Below, one piece after another: positions 23,621-35,375 of a stretch of DNA of 64,000 bases. The translations under genes were made by a program, and so were the position numbers. The first letter of the stretch is position 1. Each line of letters opens with the position of its first letter. The DNA comes from Sarcophilus harrisii (Eukaryota; Chordata; Mammalia; Dasyuromorphia; Dasyuridae): positions 77,179,051 to 77,243,050 of the forward strand of contig NC_045432.1 of the NCBI RefSeq assembly GCF_902635505.1, given 5' to 3'. The notes under the pieces are model-generated. The model was not told the origin of the DNA, ran no database searches, and saw only the letters and a list, made by a program, of their open reading frames with translations.

Positions 23621-24408
23621 TCGACCCCCCCTTCTCCCCCCCCCCCCAGAGCAGGAGTTGGGGTGGGAGAAGACCGGGAGTCGGGTGACGGATTCACAGA
23701 AGAAGGAAGGGGGGAGTGCTGTAGGTCAGTAAACAAGAGCCCCCGGAGTGGGAGGGGGCCATATTCGGGGATTGAGCAGAGCCCGAGGATGGGGAGCGGG
23801 TTCTGAGCGGTCGCGGTCGCCCGGAGAGAGGCGGGAGGTTGCCAGAGGCTGCCGGCTCCCGGGACGGCTCAGTGCTCGGCGGCCGGGGAAGCGAGCGAAA
23901 GCGCAACCGGTGTTGGGGAGGATGGCCGGGGAGGCTGTGGCATCCGGAGCCGGCCCGAAGGTGCACGGAACGGGAAGGGCGGACATTGCGGAGATTACCG
24001 AGGGAGGGGCGGGTGGCTCCGGCGCGAGATGTCGGGGGGCTGCGGGGGGCCCCCCGGGGCTTGACAGGTTGGCAGGAAGGGAGGGGGCCGTGGGGGAGGG
24101 GAATGAGGTCTGCACACTGACAGCTGGGCTCCCGAATCCCTGCGCTGGGGAGGGCACGAGGGGGTGGGAGTATGCTAACCATTGCGGAGGGAGGCCAAGC
24201 AGATTCTCCGTGACTGGCGAAGAGTCCACGAAGGGAGGGGGAAGGAGGGAGGGAGGGGAGGCGATTAGCCTGTTGTGGGCCCTCCCTCAATGTCCAACCT
24301 TGTGGCAGGTGGTGATAGCGAGTCCTGTGAGGCCCAGGAGGCCAGACTCCCAGCAGGCAGCAGGAGCAGTCGGCTATAGAGCCCGAGGGAGCGAGGAGCC
24401 AGTGCTAG

Positions 24409-24497
24409 TGCCGCTGCTGCTGCTGCTGCTGCCGCTGCTGCTGCCGCTGCCGCTGCTGCTGCTGCTGCCCCCGCTGCCGCCGCCGCCGCCGCCGGTC
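24409..24497 (+). repeat. (CTG)n/(CCG)n triplet run
   Basis: gctgctgctgctgctgctgc, then mixed ccgctgctgctgccgctg, ending in ccgccgccgccgccgcc. In frame it would read poly-Leu then poly-Pro. Confidence 0.9.
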
Positions 24498-24849
24498 GGA
24501 GGTGGGTCTGGCCGGGGACCGACTGGCTCTGCCCGCCCGCCCGCCCGCCGGTGCGCACCGGAGACCCTCCCCCCCCCCTCGGGCGCCCCAGACTCGGGCC
24601 CGGGCCTGCAGCCCGCCTGACGCAGGGGACCCTGGGAAGAGGCAAGAGAGTAGCCCCGGGCAGGTGGGCTGCCGCAACGGTGCCCCCCGCCCCCCACCCC
24701 CTCCCGGCCCCGGGGCACCCGGGACTAGCCCGATTGGGGCTGTTCCGCGCGCCCCGGCGGCTGCCCCGCCTCTCTAGGGCGCCCGAGGGGAGGGGGGTGC
24801 GCACCGCAGGGGGGCCCCGGGAGGGGGGGGTCTGGGGGAAGGGGCAGGG

Positions 24850-25425
24850 CGGTGGTCCCGGGCTCGGGGGATGGAGGGCAGCGGGAGAGGGGGGTCGGGG
24901 GTCCCGGGTAGCGCTCCCGTGCTCGGATGAGGAGGCGGCGGCGAGGGGGGTGTGGTCCCGGGCACCCCTCTCCCGCGAGGGGGATGGGGTGGAAGGGGAT
25001 GATCTTGTGCGCCCCTCTCTAGTCCCAAGGTGGGGGTGGTCTTAGGCGCCCCTCTCTGGGCCTTGGGAGGTGGGCTCGTGCGCCCCTCTCCCATGCCAAG
25101 AGGGCGGGGGCCAGAACGGACGGTTTATCTGCGCCCCTTTCCCGCGCCAAGAGGAGGGCGGTGGCGAGAGGAAAGATGGTTTTCTGCGCCCCTCTGCCGT
25201 GCCAGAAAGGGGGGGAGGTGGTCGCTGTCGAACAGGGCTGGCGCGCCCGTTTCCCACGCCAGGAGGGCGCAAAAGAGGGATGGGCTTGTGCGCCCCTTAC
25301 CCGAGGAGGGGGAGGGGGAGGGGAGGACGTCCGAGGGGGATGGTCTTGTGCGCCCCTTTTCTATGCCAGAGGGAGGCGATGGTGAGGGGAAAATGGTCCG
25401 GTCCACCCCCCTCCCCCAGACATGT
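24850..25425 (+). repeat. GC-rich minisatellite inside the CpG island
   Basis: The phrase tgcgcccctctcccgtgcca-agagg recurs with changes at about 25010, 25046, 25079, 25130, 25186, 25240, 25288 and 25348, mostly 50-60 bases apart. Weaker units (gtcccgggnnncgctcccgt) precede it from 24850. Confidence 0.75.
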
Positions 25426-25564
25426 ATCTCTGCAGAGCTGGCTCCTAAGGGCCCCTTCTTGTCCCCTGTCGGTCTGAGGTTTGGGGGAAGGTGCGTGAAA
25501 CCGGGCCTAGACTGGGGGGAGGGGAATTGAGGCGGAGGGCCGGACCCACACCCCCCCCCACCTC

Positions 25565-25810
25565 CAAAAATACGTTTTGCACAAACAAAACCAATGCGGT
25601 TAAATCAGAAGGGAAACAGGTAACTGGGGGGGGGGGGGAGGATCTTTGTAGCCCATTTCTCTGATAAAGATCCCATCCAAGATATGAGGGAACTGATTGC
25701 ACATAAGAAGAGCAAGAACCATTCTTCCAATGCAGAAATGGTAAGAAGGATGAACTGGCCCTTCTCAGAGGAAGAAATCCAAGCCATCAACAACCACAGG
25801 AAACAATTCT
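25565..25810 (+). mobile_element. L1 ORF2 fragment
   Basis: ttttgcacaaacaaaaccaa, gataaagatcccatccaaga, ttgcacataagaagagcaag and agaggaagaaatccaagcca match the L1 ORF2 stretch also present at 16030-16250. Confidence 0.7.
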
Positions 25811-25914
25811 AATCTTATTCTTTGGGGGGAGGGGTACAGAGCCAGGGGGTGCAAGAGGATGGGAAGATACAAGAAAAATGGGGGGCCGGGGGATGCTAAT
25901 TGTGTGGCCAGAAT

Positions 25915-26290
25915 AAACGGAGGTGAGGCAGTCAAGGGGATAACAAGAGGGTGGGCAGAAAAAAAGAGGTGAGGGGGCCAGGGGATAACAAGAGAATGGG
26001 CAAGAAAAAGGGAGAACGAGAGGATGGGCAGGAAAAAAAGAGGGATAACAAGAGGATGGGCAGGAAAAAAGATGAGGGGATCAGGGGATAACAGAAACAT
26101 GAGCAGAAAAAAAAGGAGGGATAACAAGAAGATGAGCAGAAAAAAGGAGAGACTAACAAGAGGATGGGCAGGAAAAAAAAAGAGGTGAGGGGGCCAGGGG
26201 GATAACAAGAAGATGAGCAGAAAAAAAAAGAGGGATAACCAGAGGATGAGCAGGAAAAAAAGGCAAGAGGGCTAAGGGGATAATAATGGG
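25915..26290 (+). repeat. Minisatellite, purine-rich
   Basis: About ten units of ggggataacaagaggatggg-caggaaaaaaagaggtgag with length changes of 30 to 60 bases. Confidence 0.85.
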
Positions 26291-26764
26291 GTGGCAAGAA
26301 AAGGTAAAAAAAACAAACCAAAACAGGAAAAGAAAAGCCAGTCAGGATGGAAGCCTATTTCAGGCCTTGGACAAAGGGGCGAGGGGCTCAGGGTCCTGAA
26401 GGACACTTTCATTTTCAGATTTACAGGATTTTGTGGGTTCGGGCAAACATATTTGCTCAGAGAATTTTGTTTTTCTCTTTTTTTCACTGGGTGTGGGAGG
26501 AGGGACGAAGAAAAAAATTGTTAATTGGAGAAAATTGATTTTTACAAAAGAAAAAAGGGGGCTCTGAAGCATTTTTTTGAAATGCACGGAAGAGAATGGA
26601 AGGTACAAGAGAAAGCCTCCCAGCCACGCAGAGCAGCTTTGAAAGGGACAGGGTGGCTTTCTTAACTATTGAAAAGGAAAAGCCAATTGCTTTAATATCA
26701 ATCCATCAACAAACATTTTAAGTGCCTACTATGTGCCATAGATTGTGCTAGGTACTAGGGGAAA

Positions 26765-26893
26765 CACACACACACACACCCCACTGTGTGCACCCACACA
26801 TACACACAAATGCACCCACACAAGCATGTGCACCCACACATAAACACATACAGACTACACAACACACACACACACACAAATGCATCCACATAT

Positions 26894-26933
<40 letters not shown>
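26765..26933 (+). repeat. (CA)n and variants
   Basis: Interrupted CA array with cacccacacata-type variants, ending in a pure CA run at 26896-26932. Confidence 0.95.
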
Positions 26934-26934
<1 letters not shown>

Positions 26935-27945
26935 AAACAACCCTGACTCTCCAGAAGCTTGGGTGAAACATGGAGCCCGTATATAAGAAAATAACTGGAA
27001 AACAAAAGCCAGGTTGATTGTTAGGGCAGAGGAGGAGCTACCTGCTTCTTTGGTGCCTTAGCTGTTCCTGAAAGGGAGAGAAGAGCTCACCTGCAGGGAG
27101 GTGAGAAGGGTGGGCATTCAAGGCCCCTCCCGGGTTCTACTTTACATAAAACAATGGCCATTCTTTGGTACTTAGGTTCAGAATTTGTGAAAAAAAAAAA
27201 ACAAAACAAAACAAATAAATACAAAAAAAAAAAACCCAAAAAATTTTACAATTAAAAAGCTGGACGCCAACACTGACTGGGACCACCCAAGGCTTCCACT
27301 TTGGGACTAGAACAAAGGTTCTGTGGCCCCAATCCTTGGTCTCCAGGGCGATTTCAGTACCTCTAAAGGCCAAACCAGGTGACTTAGGGAAGGATTAAAA
27401 TACAGGTGAGTATCTTCTTTGCCATTTAAAAGCCTTAAGAGTATTGTCGGGGGCCCTGGAAGGCCAGGGCTCCAGGGCAAATCGTTGTCTGAGATAGGCC
27501 TTGAATCAGCCTAACCCCAAGGCCGGGCTGCTATCTCTCCAGACCAGCCCCCTGGGATTGTCCCTCTGGGTGTTCAGAATTTTGGGTCCATTCTGTTCTT
27601 CCTTGGAAACTTTGTGTATCTTATTTCTTAAAGGCGAGGGTACACCCCACCCATGTATCCACTGACTAGGACTTTGTTCTCCTTCCCTATTAGACATGTG
27701 TCCACTCTGCTGATAAAAGTTTCCAGCAATCAACTCCCCTCCCATGCCACGATCACTTCTTGTTCCTTTGCTGAGACACTGAAAGCTCCTCAGCAATCCT
27801 TGGCCTCTCTGGTTCTTGGATTGCCTCATGTGGGGATATATTTTTGCATGGGCAGTGTTAAGCCACCATGGCTACACCCCTTTTCTTTGGGGGTTCTCTA
27901 GCTCTCCTGCCACTGGGTTTTTTTGGGGGGACTCTTGGTTCTCCA

Positions 27946-27979
<34 letters not shown>

Positions 27980-28215
27980 CTGTCCCACTCTTGGCTCCAG
28001 TGACTGTATCATGTACCGTGTCTAAAATCCATTTATTCTACACCAGGCAGTGTAGACCCTGCTCTATCAGGTGGCAATCACATCATCTGCCGTTCTCTGA
28101 TCATAGTCTTACTGTAAGGACCCAATGAATGTTCCTCCATGTTAGATCTGTTGTCAGCCTTAGAAAACTCGGTAAGTGGTGTTCATGAGAATTGTGTCCA
28201 TTGCTGTGATTTCAG
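26934..28215. other. Intergenic or intronic stretch upstream of gene C exon
   Basis: Contains A-rich runs at 27190-27235 and a CA run at about 27950-27976. The part 27440-28130 may be an old dispersed element, but I could not assign it. A good donor-like aaaactcg|gtaagt at 28171 is too close to the acceptor at 28215 to be used with it. Confidence 0.3.
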
Positions 28216-28532
28216 AAATCATGTCCCGCAAAGGCAAGACCGGAGTCTCTTCCATGAATGACGAGGAGACCCTGGCCTTCTCTTCTGAAGAAGCGAAAGG
28301 TGATGACCTCCAGGAGATCAAGAAGGAGTTGGTGAAGATTGAAGAGAAGGTGGATGCTCTGCTGGCCAGCCTGGAGCAGATGGAAAGTGACCCGAGTGAG
28401 CAGTGCGAGCCCTATGTGAGGAGCAGACCCGAGGAGGAGATGGAGAGCAACAATGCCGTGCAGGAAGCCGACGCCAACATGGAGATGGAGGAGAGCGGAG
28501 GGGGCGTTGACGGTGCCGGGAATCGTGCTTAG
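28216..28532 (+). CDS. Gene C, CLZ exon: hnRNP C-like coiled coil with remnant acidic tail
   Basis: The acceptor gctgtgatttcag ends at 28215, phase 1; the exon is open to TAG at 28530-28532. An in-exon ATG at 28221 (MSRKGKTGVSSMNDEE) would give a 103-residue protein. That start sits where hnRNP C has its SRRGKSGF stretch, and an upstream start exon remains possible because the acceptor phase is kept. The coiled coil GDDLQEIKKELVKIEEKVDA-LLASLEQME is very close to hnRNP C ([20 protein letters not shown]). The tail keeps hnRNP C flavour: EEEMESNN and NMEMEESGGGVDGAGN resemble its EEEQSSSS and NVKMESEGGADDSAEE. This is the best evidence that the family came from HNRNPC rather than RALY. No RRM was seen. 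It likely forms oligomers in the nucleus; RNA binding is uncertain because the basic leader is weak here. Confidence 0.8.
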
Positions 28533-28990
28533 GAGGGGCCCGCCTGGGGGAGGAGGACCATATAGATCAGGGCAGGGAGGACCGGCTGGGGTGGCTCTAG
28601 AATGATGGAGGAAGGGTAGTGGTGCTGGTGGTGGCGGCGGTGGCCCTGGAGGAGCCAGAGGGCAACAGAAATGCCATCTGGGGCGAGCAGAGCTCTTTAG
28701 CACCCACGGGTCCCAGTCGGAAGGCTCCCCCCTTATTGTCACAGCTAGGCCCTCATCCCAGAGCCAGCCTCCCCAGGTCCTCTCCCATGATATCTTCGAT
28801 TATATGCTCCCTCTCGTCCTCAGTGTTATACTCCCCAGGCTCATTAGCTCCCCTCTCCCTTACAGGTGGCCCCCTTTCCTGTTTGCTGTAGCTCTCCCTT
28901 AGAGTTACACTAAGGCCCCTGTAACTTTGCTCATTTAACTCTCATGACTTTTTTCTGGTTCAACAATAAAAAGTTCTATTGCTGTGTTTG
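28533..28990 (+). promoter_or_regulatory. Gene C 3' UTR and poly(A) signal
   Basis: Aligns by eye with the gene E 3' UTR (ggaccggctggggtggctct-ag, ccagagccagcctccccagg-tcctc, tctggttcaacaataaaa). AATAAA at 28965-28970 is followed by a GT-rich downstream element. Confidence 0.75.
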
Positions 28991-30325
28991 TACTTTGTTT
29001 TTTCAAAGGGATCCTTGGTGGGGGTGGGCGGGGGGTTGGAGTTAGTGGGAGTTTTTGTTCCTCAGGAACAGATACGGCCAAGAAGCAAAGACCCCACCAT
29101 GCTCAGCAAGATGCCACGGCTAGCTGTCTGGCCCCTGGATTTGGGACCTGGAGACAGGGGGCGGTGGGCAGGGGCCCCAGAATGTTACTGCTCCCTCGTA
29201 GCTGTATCTCATGGGTAAAGCCCTCCCTAGATCAGGGCTGTGAACTCCAATTGGGGCACACTTCTCTGCTCCTCTGCTATTTTGCCCGTGCCCTATGCCA
29301 TCTGATGCCACAAGAGTTTGTTTTCCTCATGCCATGGCAAGTCCTGGCCCAAGTACTCTGAGATTTTCTGCCTTTGAGAGCCTATGGCCTTCTTATAACG
29401 GCCTCAGACCCGGGCCAAGGGAGTGACCAGGATGGGGGTAGGGGGGCGGAGAGGGAGGGAAGAACTCTGGGTGAACATGACGGTATCCCTGTGTGTAGGA
29501 GCCGATGAAAAGGTGCAGTCACCAGCTCGGAATGAGTAAGGAAGTTGCCTAGAAGTGAGTCGAGACCACCTGGTGTCTGAATTGGGTCTTTGCCAAATTA
29601 TCGATGGATTCCCCTCTTCCAATGGTTCACAGATCCAGGAAGGGAGTGTGATGTGGTGGGAAGCTGAGGTAATTAATGCTGAATATAGATCCCTAAACTG
29701 TTTAGAGCCAGGGAAGCCACACCCCTGTGCTTGGCAGTTTTTCAAGGCTTTGGAACTTTTTTAAATGGGGGTGCCCACGAGAGACAGGGGAGCAGGGGAA
29801 TAGATTAGGAAACATGGCAAAAAAAAAACCATTGAACACAGTCGGAAGAGCCCTCAGACACATACAGGCCCAGCTGGACACAGCCGGAAGTTCCTTCTCA
29901 GAGAATTCTGGCCCTCAGTCATGTCCCCAGAATCCAAGACCTCCAGTGATTGTTTGTACAGATAGACCCGGTGATCCCTCTCTAGGAATAAAGGGGCTCA
30001 CTTTTTCCCACAAAAAATCTGTCCCAGAGGGGGGCCACAAACAAGAGAGAGGCAGGGGGTATGATATACTAATGAGGTATGATGTAAGAGCTTGGTCATA
30101 TAGAGAACAATGTGAAAGGGCATTATGACATTTGTAGCATTCAGACTGTAGGGGGCAGTAATGTTTGAAGCTGGCCCTCCCTCTGCAGTCGGCCTCTCCC
30201 ACCCTGAGTATTCTGGGAAATTAGTCCCTCAAAGAGTTGCTTCCTTCCTCCACTGAAGCTGTGGCTGCCTGATCCGAAGGACCCCATCTCTCACCTTGAG
30301 TGGTACTGATTCACTGGACAAGAAC
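28991..30325. other. Intergenic, nothing recognised; probable gene D upstream region
   Basis: No repeat or exon was assigned with confidence. The last 200 bases (30130-30325) precede the gene D start codon and should hold its promoter and 5' UTR, but I see no clear TATA box. Confidence 0.35.
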
Positions 30326-30338
30326 ATGGAAAACAACG
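30326..30338 (+). CDS. Gene D, start exon (coding part, MENN)
   Basis: ATG in a good context (aagaacATGG) reads four codons, M-E-N-N, plus the first base of the fifth, then donor aacg|gtaaat. Phase 1, as required by the next exon and by the CLZ exon at 39298. Too short to prove by itself. It is supported by the exact phase match with 30932-30985 and by the lack of stops once joined. If unused, translation could begin at the Kozak-like ATG in the next exon instead. Confidence 0.45.
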
Positions 30339-30931
30339 GTAAATAGAGCAGAAAAGTGGTCAGACGCGGGGTACCCGAGTCCCGAGAGAAACTGAGTCTC
30401 ACAGGACAAAAGTAACCCTGAGAGTTTTTAGAGTTGGAGGCTGAGGCCTACCATGAGTGCGGGGATTACCTCAGTATCAAAGGCCTATCTTCTAGAAAGA
30501 GACTGAGAATTGTGGGGGGGGAGGAATCAGGAATTTGGGCTCTTAGGAACCATTCAGACCCAACCCCCCTCATATTTTAGAGGCCTTGGAAACCCTCCCT
30601 GTTCCCCGCCTCCTTCCCTCTTGATAAGGAGTAAAACAAAATGGCTGTGGGCTGGGGTTTGGAAACAGGCCTAAGGCACAGAAGACTCATCTCCTTTGTT
30701 ACTGTAACAAGGAAGGGGGTGGATAAAGTGATAAACTGAGAGGCCCACAAGGGGAAGGCCTTGAGATTGGGGGAGTATCAGAGTTGGAGGCGGGGAACTG
30801 TTGCAGGCCCAAGGAGGCCCTGACTCAAATGGCTACCAGAGCGGGGATTAGGGTTCTCAGGGGCACTCCCTCCCCCCTTCCACTAAGGGAAAAAGAGACC
30901 TCTGAGGGAGGGAAGGGATTCTCTCCTTCAG

Positions 30932-30985
30932 AAACCACATCCACCATGACGGTCACTATGGACACCAGCCTCTTGAGTCACAGTG
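30932..30985 (+). CDS. Gene D, second exon: Thr/Ser-rich, symmetric phase 1
   Basis: Clean acceptor ttctctccttcag before 30932 and strong donor cagtg|gtaagg at 30986. The 54 bases are exactly 18 codons in phase 1-1. They read ETTSTMTVTMDTSLLSHS when entered from the MENN exon, and contain an alternative start at 30946 in a strong context (ccaccATGA). The last codon is completed by the CLZ exon at 39298, giving ...[11 protein letters not shown], which falls where hnRNP C has RVSGNTSRRGK. The exon resembles nothing else I know. Splice sites and phase are the evidence. Confidence 0.5.
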
Positions 30986-31419
30986 GTAAGGCCTTCTAAT
31001 CCTACCTCCTGAGCCCAAACCCTTGATAAATGAGGGAAAATCAAGGCTAGGGGAGAGAAACTCAGGATCCCAGAATATCAGAGCTAGAATAAATGTCTGC
31101 TCTTATGATCCCTGGCTTACAGACTACCTGGGTGGGGGGGGGGGGGGGAGAATAATGAAAATTAAGACAGGAAAAGTGGTCTCTAGGTAGGAATAGGGGG
31201 CTTGAAAGTGTCGAGGAGTTTCCATTTGATCCTCTGGGTAATAATGGGCCACATGGGGGGGTCAAATGGTTTTATAAAAATCACTTTCGCACTTGTATGG
31301 TGCAGAATGAGCGGGCATCTAAGAGGGGGCACAGAGGCTTAAGCAAGAAGGCTCCACGATCGCACAAGTCGGTCAACCTGCAGCTAGAGAGCACTGAGCA
31401 AAGCCCCAGGGTTGCAAAG

Positions 31420-31745
31420 AAAGGCAAAAACTGTTTTCATTCGAAAGATGTAGCCCAATAACTGCAGCCAAAATAGAAACAGTGTAGATAGAAGGTATTT
31501 TCAGTGAGAAGGTGCTCAGTGGGTGGCTGGGGTTGCCTTGGGAAAGGCCTCCTGCAGAGTATGGAGTTTGAGCTGGGTACTGAAGGAGGGTGGGGAACCC
31601 AGGAGGGGAAGGTAAAGAGATTGTTACAAGGATTGATTTTGGGTCCAAAGGCATAGATCCCCAGGACATGGAGTTTCCTGGACGGGCAATGGAGGGATTG
31701 AGAAAGGATATGCATGGGAAGCTTGAGGGTGGATGAAAAAATTCG
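31420..31745 (+). repeat. Old interspersed repeat, class uncertain
   Basis: gggaaaggcctcctgcagag, gagctgggtactgaagga and ttggacgggcaatgg-type text; similar to 21800-21900. Confidence 0.4.
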
Positions 31746-31984
31746 GAACTTAGAATCAATTTAATCTTTGCTGATTTTCTCTATCCTTTTTTTGGTTATT
31801 AACCTCTAGTTGCTTTAGCCTAGTCACTTTTTATTCTACGTTATGTATCTATTTGAGACTTATGTGGTATAAATTTTGGTCTATACCTAATTTCTGTTGA
31901 TTTTAACACTATTTTTGTCAAATGGATTCCTTTGGTCTAGTTTTTCTAGTTTTTATCAAACAGTGAACCCTCACCACGGTATTT

Positions 31985-32225
31985 GGGCAGCTCCGAGGGG
32001 CAATGATTAGGATGCTAGGCCTGGAGCCAAGAAGCCCCGAGTTCAAATATGACCTCTGACACAAGCTGTTTGATCCTGAGTAAGTCATTTACCACCATTT
32101 TCCTCTCTTTCCTCATCTCTAAAATGAGCCGGAGAAAGAAATGGCCAACCACTCCCAACTTTTTGCAAAGAAATAGGGTCACAGAGATTCGGCCACAACT
32201 GAAACGACTGAACAAAAACAATATG
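31985..32225 (+). mobile_element. tRNA-type SINE with RTE/BovB-like tail
   Basis: gggcagctccgaggggcaat, cccgagttcaaatatgacct, aaatgagccggagaaagaaa-tggccaaccactccc, and gccacaactgaaacgactga-acaaaaacaat. Confidence 0.75.
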
Positions 32226-32701
32226 ACCACAGTAGCTAAGTAAATCTTTGGGTTCTATTGTATTTTTTCTGCTGCATACCTAATCTGGTCCCCCAAGTTC
32301 TCTGTTTCTTAATCAGCACCAAATGATTTTCATGATTACTGCTTTATAGTATCATTAGGCCCCATGTCTCACTTTTTTTCATTATTTCCTTTGAGATTCT
32401 TGACTTTTTGTTTCTACAAATAGATTTTGTTACTTTTCCAACTTTATGAAAATAATATTTTGGTGATTTGATTGATATGGCACTGACTAAATAAATTTAT
32501 TTAGGTAGTGCTATTATTTTTATTACATTGGCTCAATCTACCCATAAATGATCAATAATGAATTATTGAATTCTATATTTGTATAAAGTTTTGTAGTTAT
32601 AGTCATATAGTTCTTGCACATCTTAGCAGGGAGAGTTTCAAGTATTTTATATATTTTATAGCTATTTTAAGTGGAATTTTCCCTTCTATCTCTGTTTTGT
32701 T

Positions 32702-32937
32702 GATAATATATGCTGATAAGATAACGGTTTGGTCATGTAGACTTATTGTGTATCTAATTTATATTTTAATGTATTTAACATCCTGCCATCTAGGGGAGGG
32801 GGTGGGGGGTAAGAGGTGAAAAATTGGAACAAGAGGTTTGGCAATTGTTAATGCTGTAAAGTTACCCATGCATATAACCTGTAAATAAAAGGCTATTAAA
32901 TAAATTAATTAATTAAAAAAAGATAATATATGCTGAT
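32702..32937 (+). mobile_element. Very short L1 3' insertion with 16-bp target-site duplication
   Basis: gataatatatgctgat at 32702-32717 and 32922-32937 flanks a 204-bp piece: L1 3' UTR with ggggagggggtggggggtaa, tgtaaataaaaggctatt and a ttaatt-rich tail. Inserted in the older antisense L1. Confidence 0.92.
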
Positions 32938-34364
32938 GATTTATATGGATTTTCTTTATGTCATGCAACTTTATTAAAGTGATTGTCTCACATTTTTTTC
33001 AGTTGATGCTCTGGAGATAAGTAAACTATTATGATCTCTACAAAAAGTAATAATTTTGTTTTCTCTATTTTTTTTCTAGCTTTACAAGGTAATCCTTTGG
33101 TATGGTGATAAAAACAAATTAATGTTGATTGTATTTTAATTTTTACTGTGTTGGTTTCGCTTCCTCATGAGCAATTAATGTTTCTTCAATTATTTAGGTC
33201 TATATTAAAAAAAAAATTTTGTATTATATTCATATAAGCCCCATGTGTGTCTTATAGATTCCCAGGTATTTTATACATTCTATAGTAACTTTAAATTGAA
33301 TTTCTCTTTCTATCTCTTCCTTCTGAGTTTTCTTGGTAACCAAAAAAAAAAAACCCTCTATGATTTATGTTTATTTTATATACTGCAACTTTGCTGAAGT
33401 TGTGCATTTTTTCAATTAAATTTTAGTTGATTCTAAAGCTCTCTAATTAGGCCATGATATTAATTATTTCTAAAAAGGAATAGGTTTTTTTTTTATTCTT
33501 ATGCTTATTTCCTCAAATTTCTTGCCTTTGCCTTTGTCTTATTGCTAGGGCAAGCACTTCTAAAACTATCAAACGGTTGGGGTGATAATGAATAACTTTG
33601 CTTTGTTTCTGATCTTAACAGAAAAACTTCTAGTCTTTTTTCCTATTGCAATACTGATGCCTCTGGCTGCTATGTGGATGCTATTTATCATTTAAGTGAA
33701 TTTATTCAAATGCTGTCTATTTTTAAAAAATACAAATGGTTATTGTGTCATGTCAAAAGCTTAGTCTGCATCTGTGCATGTAAATATAACATTTTTGTTG
33801 TTCTTACCATTAATGGTGTTCATTACAGTTATAATTTTCTCACCATTGAATCAACCCTGCGTTCCTGGCATAAATCCAACCTGAGCTTTCTATATAATCA
33901 TTTTGATATGTCTCTGTGGCTTTTAAAATAATATACTTTTAGAATGTTTGAGTCAATGTTCATTAGACCTATTGATCTATGGAGAGAAGAAATTGGGTGG
34001 ACTTCTTTTCCTATTTTTTTCAGTTTGCATAATACTGGAATTAATTGTGCTTTAAATATTTGATAGAATTGCTTATAAATACATCAACTTTAGGTCTTTT
34101 TTTCTTTAAAATTTCATTTGAGATATACTCAATGGGTTTATTTAAATTATCTATTTCTTCTTTTATTAATCTGGGTATTTTATATATTTACAAATATATT
34201 TTCTATTTAACTAGCATATATTTGGGGAAAATAGTTTCTAATAATTTCCTTTATTTCTTCTTCATTTATCGTGACTTTTTTTTTCATTTTTAACTGGTAA
34301 TTTGGTTTCCTTCTTTATAAAAATAATTAGCTGCTGACTTATCTAATATAAGCAGCTACATAAG

Positions 34365-34480
34365 CTCAGTGTAAATAGCTCTAGATCTAGAGTTAAGAAG
34401 ACCCAAGTTCAAATTTGGCCCCTGAAACCTACCAGTTATGTGATCCTAGGCAGGTTTTTTAATATTTTTTGCTTTCAATT
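34365..34480 (+). mobile_element. SINE fragment, MAR/WSINE type
   Basis: gtgtaaatagctctagatct, agaagacccaagttcaaatt, gttatgtgatcctaggcagg. Confidence 0.6.
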
Positions 34481-35375
34481 TCCTTCATCTTTGATTTTCC
34501 AAATCCCTCTTTTATTTTATAATCGTTGACTTTCTAGGACTCTTTGGTTTGCATGTCCAATACGTGAGACCATTCTTTCTCTCTTTGGTTGAGAAAAGTG
34601 TTTAAATACATTGTTTTCCTTAAAAACTGCTTTAGCTTCATGCCCCAAATTTTTGTATGCTGTTTCATTGTTGGCATTAACTTTAATGAAATTTATATAG
34701 TTTCTATGATTCGTTCCTCTAACTGACCTAATTAATTTTAATCCTTTCCTCCGCAGCCCTTTATTGAATATAATTGTTATTGCATTGTGTTCAGTACAGA
34801 ATATGTTTACCATTTCTGATTTTCTGCGTTTGTGAAGTTTTATGCCTTGATAAGGGTCAATTTTTGTAACTGTTCCATACTCATCTCAAAAACAACTTTA
34901 TTCCTTTCTATTTCCATTCAATAATTGTCAAAGATGATGTTCTTGTCTCCATTGTTATAATTTTGCTGTCTATGTCTCCCCCTAGAACCTGTTGAGCTTT
35001 TTACTTTAAATATTCAGATGCTTCCATTCTGTCCATGTATGTTAAGAATTGCTATTAATTCATCGTCTATGGTACCTTTCAGCAAAATAGAATTTTCATT
35101 TCTCTCTTTTACTTATCTAATTTTTTTACTGTTTTGCCTGAATTCATGATTGTTACCCCTGCTTTTTTTTTTCAGTAGACTTGAAGCATAATAGATTTAG
35201 CTGCAGCCCCTCATTTTAATTCTGCATGACTTTTAGACTTCAAGTATGGTAATTATAAGCATCTTATTATTGAATTTTGCTTTCTAATCCTTTTGTTTTC
35301 CCTCTTCACTTTTACAGAGTTCATACCATTTACATTCATAACTGATGCTATTAATTGAGTAGTTTCCTCACTTTT

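Larger units (their letters stand above)
23620..25560. promoter_or_regulatory. CpG island, candidate promoter region upstream of gene C
   Basis: CG dinucleotides are dense from about 23.75 to 25.4 kb, in contrast to the flanks. The island holds a CTG/CCG triplet run and a GC-rich tandem array. It is the only island of this size in the window and lies 2.7 kb upstream of the gene C coding exon on the same strand. A first exon ending near cggtcggag|gtgggt (24501) would be a plausible non-coding leader, but no conserved start exon was recognised. The 290-codon open frame across it is likely compositional. Confidence 0.65.

Noticed and set aside
23748-24620. 290-codon open frame across the CpG island
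   Set aside because: High GC removes stops, the product is low-complexity (poly-Leu, poly-Pro), and no known domain was seen.
26755-27005. Cys/Val-rich frames on the - strand
   Set aside because: Translations of the CA repeat.
27868-28128. ORF with a strong Kozak context (ccaccATGG)
   Set aside because: It is built largely on a CA microsatellite and has no family resemblance.
28157-28215. Possible small exon just before the gene C CLZ exon (strong gtaagt donor at 28171)
   Set aside because: The intron would be only 45 bases, too short, and the phase would not match.
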